Shown one piece after another: positions 11,181 to 22,398 of a stretch of 64,000 nucleotides of DNA. The DNA is taken from positions 16,665,211 to 16,729,210 of the forward strand of contig OZ024821.1 in assembly GCA_964016985.1 (NCBI GenBank), given 5' to 3'. The notes beneath the pieces were generated by a model, which did no database searches, was not told the DNA's origin, and worked only from the letters and a program-made list of their open reading frames with translations. The DNA comes from Anodontia alba (lineage: Eukaryota > Mollusca > Bivalvia > Lucinida > Lucinidae). The position numbers and the translations under genes were made by a program. The stretch's first letter is position 1; each line of letters begins with the position of its first letter.

Positions 11181-11460
11181 AAAAACAAACAATCAAAATG
11201 TCTGCTGCTGTCGTTATTAGTGTTCTAAGTGTTAAGTGTTTCAACCTTTATCACCCTTAGGGCTAATTCAGCAGACCACAAATAAGTCATATTTTTATTT
11301 TTTCCAGAAAACGGTATGTGACATTCCATGCAAATTGTCTCCATAGGAGACAATTTGCATGAAATATCAAATCCCGTTTTCTAAGCGAAATAAGAAAAAT
11401 ATTTCAATATGTCTTCTGCTGAAAATTTTACCCAGAGTGCTAAGCGATAAAGGGCGTAAT
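10998..11460. mobile_element. Two GTCTGCTGAAAATTTTAC-type MITEs in tandem
   Basis: The first (about 10998-11250) contains a long A-run at about 11150-11178. The second (about 11262-11460) has a clean centre palindrome at about 11320-11378: CATGCAAATTGTCTCC-ATA-GGAGACAATTTGCATG. Both have outer TGCTAAGYG and CTGCTGAAAATTTTAC blocks. Frames through the A/T-run are spurious. Confidence 0.65.
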
Positions 11461-12368
11461 ACTGAAACTGTCATACTTATTCACCCGAAGTATTCGGACA
11501 GACCGGAGTAAACAGTAGACCCAGATCAGACGCAACAGAAAGTGTCTTACCAGGTTCAATACTGTTAACCTCTAATTAGACAAATGATCAATTGTAAATG
11601 GATTTGCTCTGATCAGGGTCTACGCTGTCTGTCACTTATCTGGCAGTTCTTAGACACATCAATATTAATGTTATGACAAGTTTTTCAAGCAATAAAGGTG
11701 TTCAAATATTTAGGCAGGGGTTTGGAAATACCATGACCGACTTGTCCAACTTGTCCTATTTCCCTGAGGATAAATAAGAAATTTCAATTTACTTGTCCTG
11801 GGACAAGGAATTCATAGCTCTAGCTAAGAAGAGTTTCCAGATTATGAAATACATATATTTTTTTTAAAAAATTCTCGAAGAAAACATATGTTGTGGGTAC
11901 TCATTAGTAGCGCCTCGGTGAAGAAAACATATGTGTTCACTGGAAGCGACTCACTGAGGCGCCTCTAGTGAGTACACACTACATGTGTTTGCTTCGAGAA
12001 AAAAGAAAAATGACAATTTTCGGGGAAGTAATTCTTGGACAAGAGGATTTTGACCATTTACTTGTCGTGGATAAGTGAATAAAATTTTTGACAACACTAT
12101 CTGATTTAGGTTTTACTGTCGCTTTTGTATGGTTCTAATGTTATCGTACATTGTGTAGACTGTTGGTGTGGCGCTTGCCATTAAGTGTTTAATAAAGCGT
12201 AGCGTAAAACAGACATCAATCTTCTTTGTACTTGTTTCACTCGCACGATCAAGTTATGGTACAGACATTACTCAACACATCTTTTCTCCTTTAATAGCAG
12301 TCAGGTTTCTTCCCTTTATGTTGTATTAATTACTTCTATGATCTCTGAATATTGTCTCACTTATGCCT
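11461..12368. other. No gene seen; repeat fragments
   Basis: At 11500-11640 is part of the GTAGACCCAGATCAG family. At 11878-12012 is a GAGGCG hairpin variant flanked by AAATTCTCGAAGAAAACATATG and TTTGCTTCGAGAAAA. It has a duplicated left arm segment (GAAGAAAACATATGT occurs twice). Confidence 0.6.
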
Positions 12369-12561
12369 AGCGCCCCGAAAAAGGATATCAGCAAACAGTG
12401 TAGACCCAGAACGCGGCGTCTGATCAGGATCTACACTGCGTTCAATACAGGAATTTCTATAAAACATGGTATTAAGAAATAGTAACCAGACATACCTTTT
12501 GCTTGAAATGGACCCGTCCAAAGAGTTGAGGTAGACGAGTTCATTCGACATAAATGGGTTA
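12369..12561. mobile_element. Second clear copy of the GTAGACCCAGA / GGACCSGTCCAAAG repeat
   Basis: AGCAAACAGTGTAGACCCAG, TTCAATACAGGAATTTCTAT, GTAACCAGACATACC, GGACCCGTCCAAAGAGTTG and ATAAATGGGTTAA appear in the same order as at 10480-10695. Overlapping short frames are not genes. Confidence 0.65.
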
Positions 12562-12868
12562 ATTGTTTCCATAATCTCTGAATGACTGAGTATTCGAACA
12601 TATCGGCAAATTCCAACATAACCTAATTTTTTTGTTCGGGCCCAGGATTAAAATCGTTCCTTAACTTGAGTTCGACTGTAATTTTGCGAAGCATATTTTA
12701 CGCTTTCACAGGAAAGCTGATTTTCAACGATAAAATTAATAAATATAGTTCGATGTCGTCTACTAAACATACATAAACTATTCATTTTAATTGACTTTAA
12801 ATATAATATTAATATTAAATATTATTTTCATATTTTCAAATTTCGGACCTTAAGTTACACAAATGTAA

Positions 12869-13135
12869 CATCACGAAAAACATACCTATGTAATTTTGAC
12901 CCCCTTAAACCCCACTTTTATATATAAAAACTTGGGTTTACAGGGGTATACATTATTTTTCTTATTTATGCTCAAAAACATAGATTGTGGGTACTCGTTA
13001 GGACCGCGTCGGCGAGGCGGTTCTAACGAGTACCCACAGTCTATGTTTTGTGAAATATCAGAATTTTTATTTAAAAACTTTCAGTTTTTGTGGGTAAAAT
13101 CTTCAATATATTTGAATAGGGGTGTTTTCGTAATG
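12869..13135 (+). mobile_element. GAGGCG-hairpin MITE, full length
   Basis: Ends are CATCACGAAAAACATACC and GTGTTTTCGTAATG. The hairpin lies at about 12978-13045 with one G/A difference in the left arm (TTAGGACCGCGTCG). The family order is otherwise intact. Confidence 0.92.
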
Positions 13136-13328
13136 AGGTAGACCTTAAGCCTGAGGAATGATTGTAAACCAGGTTATTGTCGCGTTCTTATAGTCACAAA
13201 CAGGAACAGGAAACCAGGGCCGCGTTCACAATTGCAAACCACTCGCGAACGTTAGTCGGTCTTTGGGTTTCTTGAAGAGAAATATAAAATTATAAAACCC
13301 AGTCATATAAGAAAAGGCAAACAAGACG

Positions 13329-13536
13329 CTAGTCCATCCATTGGTGAAATACTCCTCCCCAGTATGGAGCCCGTACACTAAAACCAACATTGATAAACTT
13401 GAGATGGTGCAGCGTCGAGCTGCCAGGTGGACACTACATAATTATTCATCCTATGCAAGTGTCACAAAGATGCTTCAGTCCCCTAGTTGTCGAGCAGAGA
13501 AATCCGACCCCGGCTATGCCTACTTTTTACAAGATC
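13329..13536 (+). pseudogene. LINE reverse transcriptase C-terminal fragment, part 1
   Basis: Translation reads LVHPLVKYSSPVWSPYTK, then LEMVQRRAARW and ASVTKML. This is the conserved segment after the reverse-transcriptase domain of CR1/L2/Jockey-group non-LTR retrotransposons. A frame change follows; EQRNPTPAMPTFYKI (next frame) matches the usual LEQRR..A.L..FYKI segment. The reading then runs into the transposon at 13537 and resumes at 14672. It is a broken, inactive fragment. Confidence 0.85.
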
Positions 13537-14671
13537 GGGTCGTTGTATTGGACGGGACCACGCGTAAAAAGACGAGACCGAAAAACGAAAATTTTGATGA
13601 TCAAGAAGAAGCCTCCCGGCAGGCACATGACGTAAATATAACGTCGCCTCAACGTCGATGCAACGTCATTACGTTGCATCGACGTTGAGGCGACGTTATA
13701 TTTATGTGCCATGACGCAAATATAACGTCGCCTCAACGTCGATGCAACGTCTTGACGTTGCATCGACGTTGAGGCGACGTTATATTTACGTCATGTGCCC
13801 GCTGGGCTTTATCCTTTATTGAATTTAACGATATTTAGCAGTCATATTAGTCATAGAGTCTTCTTTAAAATGCATATCAAGATTTTTAAATATGTGGTTA
13901 TCTAGGAACTCAAGTGCTGTTAACTATTTTGGTCCCGGGCATATTATCTCTAAACCTTATGCATGGAGTTTAAAGGCTTTGCGGTTTCCCAGCTCTCTTA
14001 AAATGTGGTCAAGTAACTAAGAGACCTGTTCGATTGAATTATGGAACAAATGGCCAAACATTATGCGAATATACACCAAAGTCTTCATGTACGGCAATTT
14101 GTTTAGTCCTGGACTGGTCCCGGACATGTTATTTCGATAATTGATACACCGACTTTCAAAATTGTGCGGTTTAAAAATTCCCTAAAATGATTTTGGTTAG
14201 CCTACCTGTCGTTTACTATTTTGGCGACATTTGCTGAAATTTGAAAAATGGTCATTTGCGCGAAAATTTGGTCCTGTCTTTTCTCCGACCGACATTGGGC
14301 CTAGTCAAATGGCAATATTTCATTAATAACAGGAATTATTTCAAATAGAAAGGAACGCTGTGAGCAGGAATCGATACAATTACCTAACACCTTCCATCCA
14401 AGGGACCAAAGGGAAAGAAGGACGCACTTAAAGGAACAGCACCACAATCAAAACACTACAAACAAAAAGCAAAAACGACAGTTTCTTTCCCAAAAATTGA
14501 CCAAACGGCTATCCAAAATAAAATTTTCATTTTGAAGAAGATTCAGTTTAATATGCCTCTCAAGTATCATTTATTTCCATGATGAATAAAGGCTTTTCCT
14601 GGGTGATCAAACTTTGGTCCCGTATTTTCGTCCCGTCTTTTTTCGCGCGGTCCCGTCAAATACAACTACCC
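13537..14671. mobile_element. DNA transposon remnant with about 60-bp terminal inverted repeats
   Basis: The left end GGGTCGTTGTATTGGACGGG continues ACCACGCGTAAAAAGACG. The right end read on the minus strand is GGGTAGTTGTATTTGACGGG continuing ACCGCGCGAAAAAAGACG, and similarity extends about 60 bp. Flanks show an approximate 7-bp duplication (ACAAGAT before, ACAGGAT after). The interior has no transposase frame I recognise and holds two palindromic elements near its left end. The family is not assigned. Confidence 0.8.
13615..13806. mobile_element. Double ACGTTG palindromic element
   Basis: It runs from CCCGGCAGGCACATGACG to CGTCATGTGCCCGCTGGG. Inside, the palindrome ATATAACGTCGCCTCAACG / complement occurs twice in a row, joined by TTTATGTGCCATGACGCAAA. 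Each palindrome has a near-perfect stem of about 40 bp. It sits inside the transposon at 13537-14671. Confidence 0.88.
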
Positions 14672-14930
14672 ACAGGATAGGTTACGGTCGTAGCTGTCGA
14701 ACTGCCACCATATGTTGTGCACCCTATGAGTCACCTCCAGAACTCACAGCCCCTGTCTTACCACCAGATTCATACTGCAGGGGATTATTATAAATACTCG
14801 TTCTTCCCCTCCCCTCCCCCACCCCCTCGCAATCGTGCAATGGAACCGGCTGCCGCTAAGCGTTGTATTACTGCCAAAACGAATTCCATCAAAGGACAGT
14901 GTGCACGGTCAGCCAGTCAATGCCTTTAAT
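14672..14930 (+). pseudogene. LINE C-terminal tail, part 2
   Basis: After the transposon, VAVELPPYVVHPM and then SQPLSYHQIHT, DYYKYSFFP continue the C-terminal region of the LINE at 13329-13536. These segments are typical of the tail after the reverse transcriptase (HPLSYRQIHT..YYKYSFFPR family pattern). It ends with a stop at 14927-14929; a T-run follows at 14942-14954. A C-rich slip (CCTCCCCTCCCCCACCCCC) breaks the final part. Confidence 0.8.
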
Positions 14931-15239
14931 GTCAGAGCGTTGTTTTTTTTTTTTATCATTTTAGTTTTCACTGTTTCTGACTTTTAACATTTAACTATAG
15001 TATTTTTTTATTTCTTCTGTACTAACATGTCTTATGGGAACTTTAGTTAAGTTTTAATGTTTCTACTAACATCACACTGACGCGAACCAGCACGTAATCC
15101 CCGCGAGGGGTTGGTACAGTATGACTAGATAGATAAATATGAAAAATATGCAAACTTAATAGATAAGGAAGAATGCTTGCTATAACAGTTGTATTAACCA
15201 ATTTGAGTCGGGAGACCCCAAAAAGGGTAATTTGCAAAC

Positions 15240-15299
15240 CGGCTGATCAAGGTCTACACGTTTTGCATTAACTACAGGAATATAAGCAAAGTAATACTA
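15240..15299. mobile_element. Left part of a split GTAGACC-type MITE
   Basis: GGTCTACACGTTTTGCATTA, ACTACAGGAATATAAGC and AGTAATACTAA match the first half of the repeat at 10480-10695. Its second half is found 2.2 kb away at 17546-17630, on the other side of the element at 15300. Confidence 0.7.
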
Positions 15300-17545
15300 A
15301 CAAGAGGCCCATGGGCCACGATTCGCTCACCTGATAAAACAGCTATTGCATATCTGCAAATGTCATGAAACTTCTACAAGTATTGCCACAGCAACTAGGA
15401 CACAAATTTGACCATACCATAAGAAAGGTCAAAGGTCGTCATAGTACCATCATTTTAACAAACTAAGTATACCAGGATTCAGCCTCAGACCTTTCTTAGT
15501 TCTGGAGAAGAATATTTTTAAGTGTTTTACCATATATTGTCATGACAGCCATCTTGTTTAAAGGCGCAGTACCATTTGAACAAATTGTCAGTATCCTTTC
15601 GACAAAAGGCCCCATATGAAATCTAGTAAAATCTGATCAAGCTGTTTCGGAGAAGCAGACATGTAAAGATTTTGCACTTTTATACATTTATATAGCTCAA
15701 GGACAAGAGCAGATTGCCCCCAAAAGTTTGACAATAGCGAAACAGATTTACTTCTTCAATCATGCGTTGTAATAAGTTTTAGCCATTAGTCTTTATTATC
15801 CATTGAGAAAATGATAGTTTGTCATTTTTAACCATAAACATGTATGGAGCGCAAATTTGACCTTGTAGTGAAAAGGTCAAAGGTCAACCTACGACCATCC
15901 CTTAAACAAAATTGGTTAGCCGTAGTCCCCGATAGATTCAATTTCAAAGCTTTCTTGGTTCTGAAGAAGATATTTAAATACTTTACCATATACTGGCATG
16001 TCGGGGATCTTGTTCAGTGGCCTTTGAACAAAGTATCAATACCCTTTCAACAGAAAGCGCCATGTGAAATCTGGTGATAATTGCTCAAGCGGTTTCAAAG
16101 AGGAAGACATTTTAAAACAAGATGGCGGCTACTAATATAGCTATTTTCGATGTAGTAGTCATCATGTTGCTAAAATGTAAGTTTCATTTCAAATCGCTCA
16201 ATGGTTTGGGAGAATAAAGAAAAATGTTTTTCAAGAGGACAGCTGTGACAGACATCTTTGATTTCTGATCGGCAAAATTTTATATGCTTTTAATCAATAA
16301 GTCATTCTTTTGCTCCTGTTTAAGTGTTAACTCAATTCGCCAAATGGTTTAAGAGCCGACGTCAAAAATGGATTTTCAAGATGGTGGCTGTCATGGCCAT
16401 TTTGGATTTCCAATCAACACGATTTTAGCTATTTTATATCTGCTGATCACACTGTTGCTCCATAATAAATTTCAACTTAATTCGCAGAGTGGTTTGCGAG
16501 GAGATGTTGAAAATAGATTTTCAAGATGGCCGCTGGATTTCCAATCGGCACAATTTTGGCTATCTTCGATCTAGAGGTCATCCTGTTGCTACAGTATTAG
16601 TTTCAAATCAAATTGCACAATGGTTTGGGAGCAGATGTCAAAAATTGTTTGTTTGTTTTTCAAGATGGCATGTATGGCGGCCATGTTTGATTGCCATTCA
16701 GCATAATTTTAGTTATTTTTCATCTTTACGTCAACTTGTTGCTCCAGCGTAAGTTTCAACTTGATTCGTCTTGTGGTTCGCGAGAAGAGGTCCAAAAAAG
16801 ATTTTTAAGATGGCGGCTGTGCCGGCCAGCATGGATTTTCGATCGACACAATTTTAGCTCATTTCGATCTGGGAGTCGCCCTATTGCTACAGAGCAAGTT
16901 TCGGCTCGAATCATTCAAGGCTTACGTGGTTCTGAAGAAGGAGATTGTAAAAGGTTTTTTTAATTATAAATGGACATCGCGGCCATCTTGGTCAATTGAC
17001 CGCGACCATTTTAGCAATTTTTCGTTCCCCACCACAAGGAGGCTCCACATGAAATTTGGGCAACAGTGGCCTTGCAGCTTCAGAGGAGAAGTCGTTTGAA
17101 ATTCTCAATTTTTTTCTATACAAATGTTTGGTGCTCATACAAATGGTAGGGAAGCAAACTTGACCTTACCGTAAAAATTCGAACGTCAAAGTTCGACCAT
17201 CATTTTAGCAACTGTGGTAGACCTCCACTCCTAATAATTTGTGCAAAGGTTTAACCCCAAGACATATACGGTTCCGGAGAAAACGATTTTAAAGGTTTTT
17301 GCCATATATGGTCATCGTGGCCATCATGATCAATAGGCCGTGACTATTTTAGCAATCTTTCGTTCCCTCTACCTAAGGAGGCTTCATATTAAATTTGAGC
17401 AAAATTGGCTCAGTGGCCTCAGGAGAGAAGTCGTTTGAAAATGTTAGCGGACGGACAGACGCACGCACGCATGGACCCGGACGGACGACGGACAAAAAGT
17501 GATCACTATAACTCATCCGGAGCATATTATCTAAGGTGAGCTAAA
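15300..17545 (+). mobile_element. Helentron-like element with tandem repeats (AGCTCACC type)
   Basis: The 5' end is ACAAGAG, then the hairpin GGCCCATGGGCC and the subterminal repeat CGCTCACCTGA. The 3' end has the inverted repeat AGGTGAGCT followed by AAA. About 142-bp internal units carry TTTCAAGATGGC(C/G)GC (near 16378, 16520, 16660, 16803). A GGACGGACAGACGCACGC-type stretch precedes the 3' end (17450-17500). It encodes no protein that I recognise. The layout fits HINE/pearl-type non-autonomous helentrons; that assignment is inference. Confidence 0.7.
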
Positions 17546-17635
17546 CTATACAGACATCCTGCTGTCGGAAACAGGCCGGTACAAAGAGTTGTGGAAGAGT
17601 CCACTCGAAGTGCATGTAAATGGGTTAAAACATGT
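17546..17635. mobile_element. Right part of the split GTAGACC-type MITE
   Basis: ACTATACAGACATCC, AGGCCGGTACAAAGAGTTG and GTAAATGGGTTAAA complete the repeat interrupted at 15299. Confidence 0.7.
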
Positions 17636-17825
17636 CATACAACATGTCAAAGCCACTTAAAAGAACAACATTGTCATTGTCTTATTTGTAGTACACCACC
17701 TATTACTGTTTGACGTTTCATGCTTGAGAGTTTAAGTGTACGTGCTGCCGAGTAACGAAAATATGTTAATGTAAAATTGGATCGTATGGAAACAAAGAAC
17801 ATAACAAAGAAATGAAAACAGCAGA

Positions 17826-17828
<3 letters not shown>

Positions 17829-17881
<53 letters not shown>
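17829..17881. repeat. (GT)n microsatellite
   Basis: About 26 GT units, interrupted by nothing; short Cys-Val frames across it are meaningless. Confidence 0.97.
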
Positions 17882-17883
<2 letters not shown>

Positions 17884-18160
17884 GTCCTCATAGAGGATTT
17901 TCGTTGGCAGCGTTCATCAGGCATTCTGGTAACATGGCCATGTCAATTTCAGAATGTACACTCTGCATCCCTGCCCTTTACAGGAATTCTGTGTCTAGAA
18001 TCTTGTCTTGCCACTTAATCTCTAGAATTTTTCTAAGACAACTTGTGTGGATGTGGTTCAGTCTTTTGGCATGCCGTTGGTAAACAGTCCAAGCTTCACA
18101 TGCGTATAATAGTGTTGGCAGCACCACAGATCTGTAGACTTTCAGCTTTGTGTAAAGTCT
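17882..18160 (-). pseudogene. LINE reverse transcriptase C-terminal fragment
   Basis: Read on the minus strand from about 18160: LYTKLKVYRSVVLPTLLYA then CEAWTVYQRHAKRLNHIH, TSCLRKILEIKWQDKI and DTEFL, followed by a stop. This is the conserved post-reverse-transcriptase segment of endonuclease-encoding LINEs (KLKVY.AVVLPTLLY..ETWT.Y..H...L..FH..CLR). It is 5'-truncated or decayed and ends in the GT microsatellite. Confidence 0.85.
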
Positions 18161-18570
18161 GCTTTGTCCAACATGTAAGTTACTTTGTCACATTCTAACT
18201 TTGTCAGCTTTGTGTCCAAGCAATAGTTCGAGCGGTATGTATCATTTACTAGAGTACGAAACAGATTGTGCAAAGCGCGATTCTTGTTTTGCAAAAGCTC
18301 AGAAACGTCCAAATATTGTGGCAATGTACCGCAGAGAGAGTAGTGGGAATTCGTGGATATACAGGAACGCATAGTATAAAAGATATCCAGGACACAGAAC
18401 GTAAAGGTTAGTTAGGATCCTCCCTTATACGTAGGACAACGTGTGTTTTTCCCCAAAACAGACCACTGAGAAGAAAAACAAAGGTGTTGTTTTCAATACT
18501 TTTATGTGATACATCTTACTTCACTTGTACTTATCAATCACATTTCATCACGTCAGATACAAAATAGTGT

Positions 18571-18571
<1 letters not shown>

Positions 18572-18604
<33 letters not shown>

Positions 18605-18925
18605 TTGTTTTTTTTTTTCTTTTTTTTTGCTTTGAAGTTTTACGGCCTTCTAAACCCAATGGGGTCATGTCGAGCGCGGTAAGTTAACATAATCACAAAT
18701 GTACTGGGCAGGCTTAGACTTCAAAGCGGTTAACCAGCATTGGGCACATTATTTCTCCAGAAACTGACAATTGCCCATTTTGTATCAGCGGAAGGGAGAG
18801 AATGACTGCAGAAAATATTCCATGATCAATCTCCACGAAGGAATGTTGCCGACCTGGCGGGGGTCGAACCCACAACCTCCTGATAACCAGTCGGACGCGC
18901 ATCCAACTGAGCTACCGAGGCCGGC
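18572..18925 (-). mobile_element. tRNA-derived SINE, type A
   Basis: On the minus strand it begins GCCGGCCTCGGTAGCTCAG (A-box), followed by the B-box GGGTTCGACCCCC, then CATTCTCTCCCTTCCGCTG and TTACCGCGCTCGACATGACC. It ends in a tail seen as a long T-run on the plus strand (18572-18628). Other copies are at 23679 and 40952. Confidence 0.92.
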
Positions 18926-19135
18926 TGAGTAAAAACAAAAAAAAGGTACGTGAGAAGGGTGACAACTCTACCCAAATTGTTTTTTGCGCTCTTCTGAAAA
19001 GAGATCTACTCTACAAGACGAATTTGCTCCCAATGGGCAAAGCAAACAGTAAGTCACAAAAATTGTCTCCTATAACGGAAAGGCGATTAATCTACAAGGT
19101 GTGTCAAGTCCCATTATAGTGTACGAAATAAATAT
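18926..19135. other. No gene seen; repeat fragment
   Basis: Contains CTTCTGAAAAGAGATCTACTC and TTTGCTCCCAATGGGCAAAG, related to fragments at 660-840 and 31990-32255. Confidence 0.5.
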
Positions 19136-19236
19136 CCAGCGGGCACACAACATTGAAACAACGTCGATCAACACCGTTGAATTGACTTTGATTCAACGGT
19201 TTAATCGACGTTGTTTCAACGTTGTGTGCCTATTAA
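19136..19236. mobile_element. CCAGCGGGCAC palindromic element
   Basis: The left end CCAGCGGGCACACAAC continues ATTGAAACAACGTCGAT; the right arm is ATCGACGTTGTTTCAACG continuing TTGTGTGCC. The right outer end (CTATTAAG) has decayed. Confidence 0.85.
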
Positions 19237-20268
19237 GTAGTTTTACCATCAAATGTTTCCAATACTAGGGTTCCACGTAACTAAAAAAAAGTCAGTCTTT
19301 TGATTTTTTTCATTTGCACTTATATCGTCGAATGCATTATAGATTGTTGTTTAAAAATAGTCAGATACTAAGTAAACACAAAAAAAGAAAAAAAGGTACA
19401 AGTCTACCGTTTCTTCCTGGTGTTTTTACATCAAAGTTAAGTGTTCATATAATATCTACTCACTTTGAATAATAATGATGTTTCCTTAAGTTGAGGAAAT
19501 CCTCAACTTTAAGGAAAATATGAAACCCAGTTTTAGAGAGATTCGAGGAAATCGTCAAGCTAAGGTAATCAAATTTAGTCTATTAGCTCTTTACATCTAA
19601 TATAACACAAGGTAAACAATGTAACGTAATTTACCACTACATTATATGCGTAACCACAGTATAATGTCCAACAGCAAACATGTAAGCCGTCTAGAAGTTT
19701 ACTTACCTTTAAATAAAGATTTTGATATTTTATAACATAAATATTATGCAACATACATAAACTTGAATGGTTTTCCTTTATTTTTCTGTGGTTTTATAGT
19801 TAAATAAAATTAGTAACATGCATTAATGAAAAAACAAAAATCCGTTTCAAGTATCAGAACAGTTAATAACAATCCAATCCAGTCCAGTCCTGAGTATTCG
19901 GCAACTGATTATTGCTATTGATGAACAGACAGACGTTTGACAGAAAGTTTAGAAAACTTCTTTAATTGTAGACTTTCGTTTTTACAAGTGATAAACATTG
20001 TATCAAAACTTTTCTTGGAAACATGTATAGGAGCTATTAGAGTCGCCATCGACAGTTCAACTGATTGAAGCACTAAAGCAGTCCATACACTAAGGGGCTG
20101 TTAGAGACCCAAAAGTATCAAATATGTTTGTGGCTGGTGATAGAATGTAATTTACGTTATCAGAGTATATACTACAAGTAGAAATATAATTGAAGTGTTC
20201 AGACTTTTAATGTTTATTTTGTGATAAATTGGTTCGTCGAATAATATTAATAATAATAATAATAATAA

Positions 20269-20312
<44 letters not shown>

Positions 20313-20989
20313 TCTAAATATTTTGTCATAAAATATATGATTTGTTCATTTAGACTAAAATATAAATATATAACTTATGTAACTCGCTGTAGAAGACGCA
20401 AACCCAAACGGACAAAGTAAATAAATGTTTCAAATGACAGCATTTTTTGATGTGCTTGCAGAATATAAATACCCACAAAAAAATCCCTAAAGGGGTTTGG
20501 AGAGATGTCTGTTTCTTGCCCAAGGTCTATAAATCATTTATATGATATATTTCATTGGATGACAATTATTTTTCTTTTCTTTCTTTTTTTTTTCTAAAAT
20601 CTTTCACACCTGTAGGACACGTTACATAGTGTAACAACACTATCAGCTTGTGGTTTTCTCTTGCAGATTTTTAAAATGAAATTACAGTATTTGAATTTTA
20701 CTTTTACAAAATAGTTCATGTCAGACTATTTTCTTTACCAATTTTCTTAATTCTTCATGGCAGCGTATTTAACAGACGGACAGAAAGCAAATGTTCACGG
20801 GTAACCTCAACAAGTTTTCAAAACACGTATCTGGCTCATTAAAGCGAAGTCTGAAGGTGGAATTTTATTCTCTTAGAGGGCTAGAATATTTTTGTGCGAC
20901 TTGATCCTTCATTACGCGCTCCGTTTCATATTAATATTGAGCTTGTATAATTAGTACATGTACTCTTAGTGCTGGTCAAATCATCAGAT
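19237..20989. other. No gene seen; AAT/AAG microsatellite
   Basis: A short palindrome lies at about 19482-19522 (TTTCCTTAAGTTGAGGA and complement). A compound (AAT)n-(AAG)n run lies at 20240-20311. The rest is AT-rich with no supported frame. Confidence 0.6.
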
Positions 20990-21190
20990 GGGTCGCGCAA
21001 TGCGTAAACATGTCTTCGGGCATATGCGAACAGCGAAGGCCCAAATCAAACTGTGAATCCGCGAGGTCTGTTCAGGGCCTTCACTGTCCGCTAACAAAAT
21101 CGTTCAATACTACAGAATGTATGAATGGCTAGAAAATGCCCGGATGATGCTTTTTTGCGTATGTTCGGAGACATTGACGCGGCCCAGATA
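20990..21190. mobile_element. CTGATCAG/GCGGACAGCGAAG repeat, degraded
   Basis: TGTCTTCGGGCATATGCG, CAGCGAAGGCCC and a diverged inverted counterpart (CCTTCACTGTCCGC) are the hallmarks. Better copies lie at 24304, 31735 and 42494. Confidence 0.6.
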
Positions 21191-21916
21191 AAATTTGGTG
21201 ATACTTTTTTCTCAGTTCTTTTTTTTTTTTTTTTTATTAGTAGTCTGCAAGCTAAATCGTCAGATAAAAAAAATAGTAATATTTGTTCTCATTTCTTTTC
21301 ACAGAAAAAAAGATATTTCATTTAAACTGTCGGAGACAGTGTAATTGCGATGCTAAGTTCGTATTTTCAATGAAAAGTACGGGGTCAGAAATTTTGAGGA
21401 AGTTCACGTGTTAAGTACACTAGTCAGTTATCGAACTGACGGCAGCATCAATCATCGTTTCTAACTGGAAAGTCATTATTACTTTTAATGGATTAGTCAT
21501 GTATGTGCTAAAACTAAAATAACTAGAGTTAAGGTAAATGGTTACACCTAAACTATTTTGCCACGCTTTTGCAACGAGAAACGATTTTGCAAACGGAAAG
21601 TTGTCTACCGGCAAATGTTTGATAAATAAAGAACAAAGCAAAGTGAGAGTAAATGTCGTCTGTGGATTTTTTAAATTAACTTTAAAAAAAAAAAAAAATC
21701 TTTCATGAATACAATCAGAGTATCAAAGAGTTTGGATCCAGATAAGCCCGACATTTTGTTGGGCCTTACCTGGGACCAAACTGTTTGCAAAGGTTATTAG
21801 CAGACGACAAAAGTAGCCACCGGCGAGGAAAGAGGTAAAACAAAACTCTCTCACGGCCCCAGAGCAGTACATAAAGCGCAATTCTGTTTCCTGGGTTACT
21901 GTATTAGATCAGAATA
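21191..21916. other. No gene seen; degraded repeats
   Basis: 21190-21420 resembles the GTCTGCTGAAAATTTTAC family with T-runs. 21421-21916 holds nothing I recognise; the 73-codon minus frame there has no other support. Confidence 0.5.
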
Positions 21917-22157
21917 GTGCAGACGAACTTCAATGGATCGAACATCTGTGGGACTGTAGACATTTGTTCTAGACATTGGTAGTTCGAACCACTGAGGGTT
22001 AATCATAGCGCCAGGTCAGGAGACAAATGGAGATGATTAAGAGATGTCTTTTCAATCTTCTATAAAACAATGGTAAGATTAGTATACTCATTAGTATCAC
22101 CTCATCCAGACGATTTTAATGAGTGCCCACAACATACATTTTTATGATAAAAAAAGA
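21917..22157 (-). mobile_element. Truncated TACAGTCGAACCTCAATG-type MITE with hairpin
   Basis: GAACTTCAATGGATCGAACA, TAGTTCGAACCACTGAGGG and TTAATCATAGCGCCAG are the reverse of the right half of the element at 6694-7058. The TACTCATTAGTATCACC / TTTTAATGAGTGCCCAC hairpin follows. The element is cut off directly by the CATCACG MITE at 22158. Confidence 0.75.
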
Positions 22158-22398
22158 CATCACGTAAACATACCTATATAATTTTGACCTCCTTAAACTC
22201 CACTTTTATATAGTAAAACTGGGCTTTACAGGGGTATATATTATTTTTCTTATTTCTGTTCAAAAGCATAGATTGTGGGACTCGTTAGAACCGCTTCGCC
22301 GAGGCAGTTCTAACGAGTACCCACAATCTATGTTTTGAGCAGAAATATGAAGAAAATCAGAATTTTCAGTATATTTGAATAGGCATGTTTTCGTAATG
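22158..22398 (+). mobile_element. GAGGCG-hairpin MITE, slightly short
   Basis: Ends are CATCACGTAAACATACCTAT and GCATGTTTTCGTAATG. The block between the hairpin and the right end lacks the TTTTGGTGGTAAAATTTTC segment, giving 241 bp. Confidence 0.9.
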
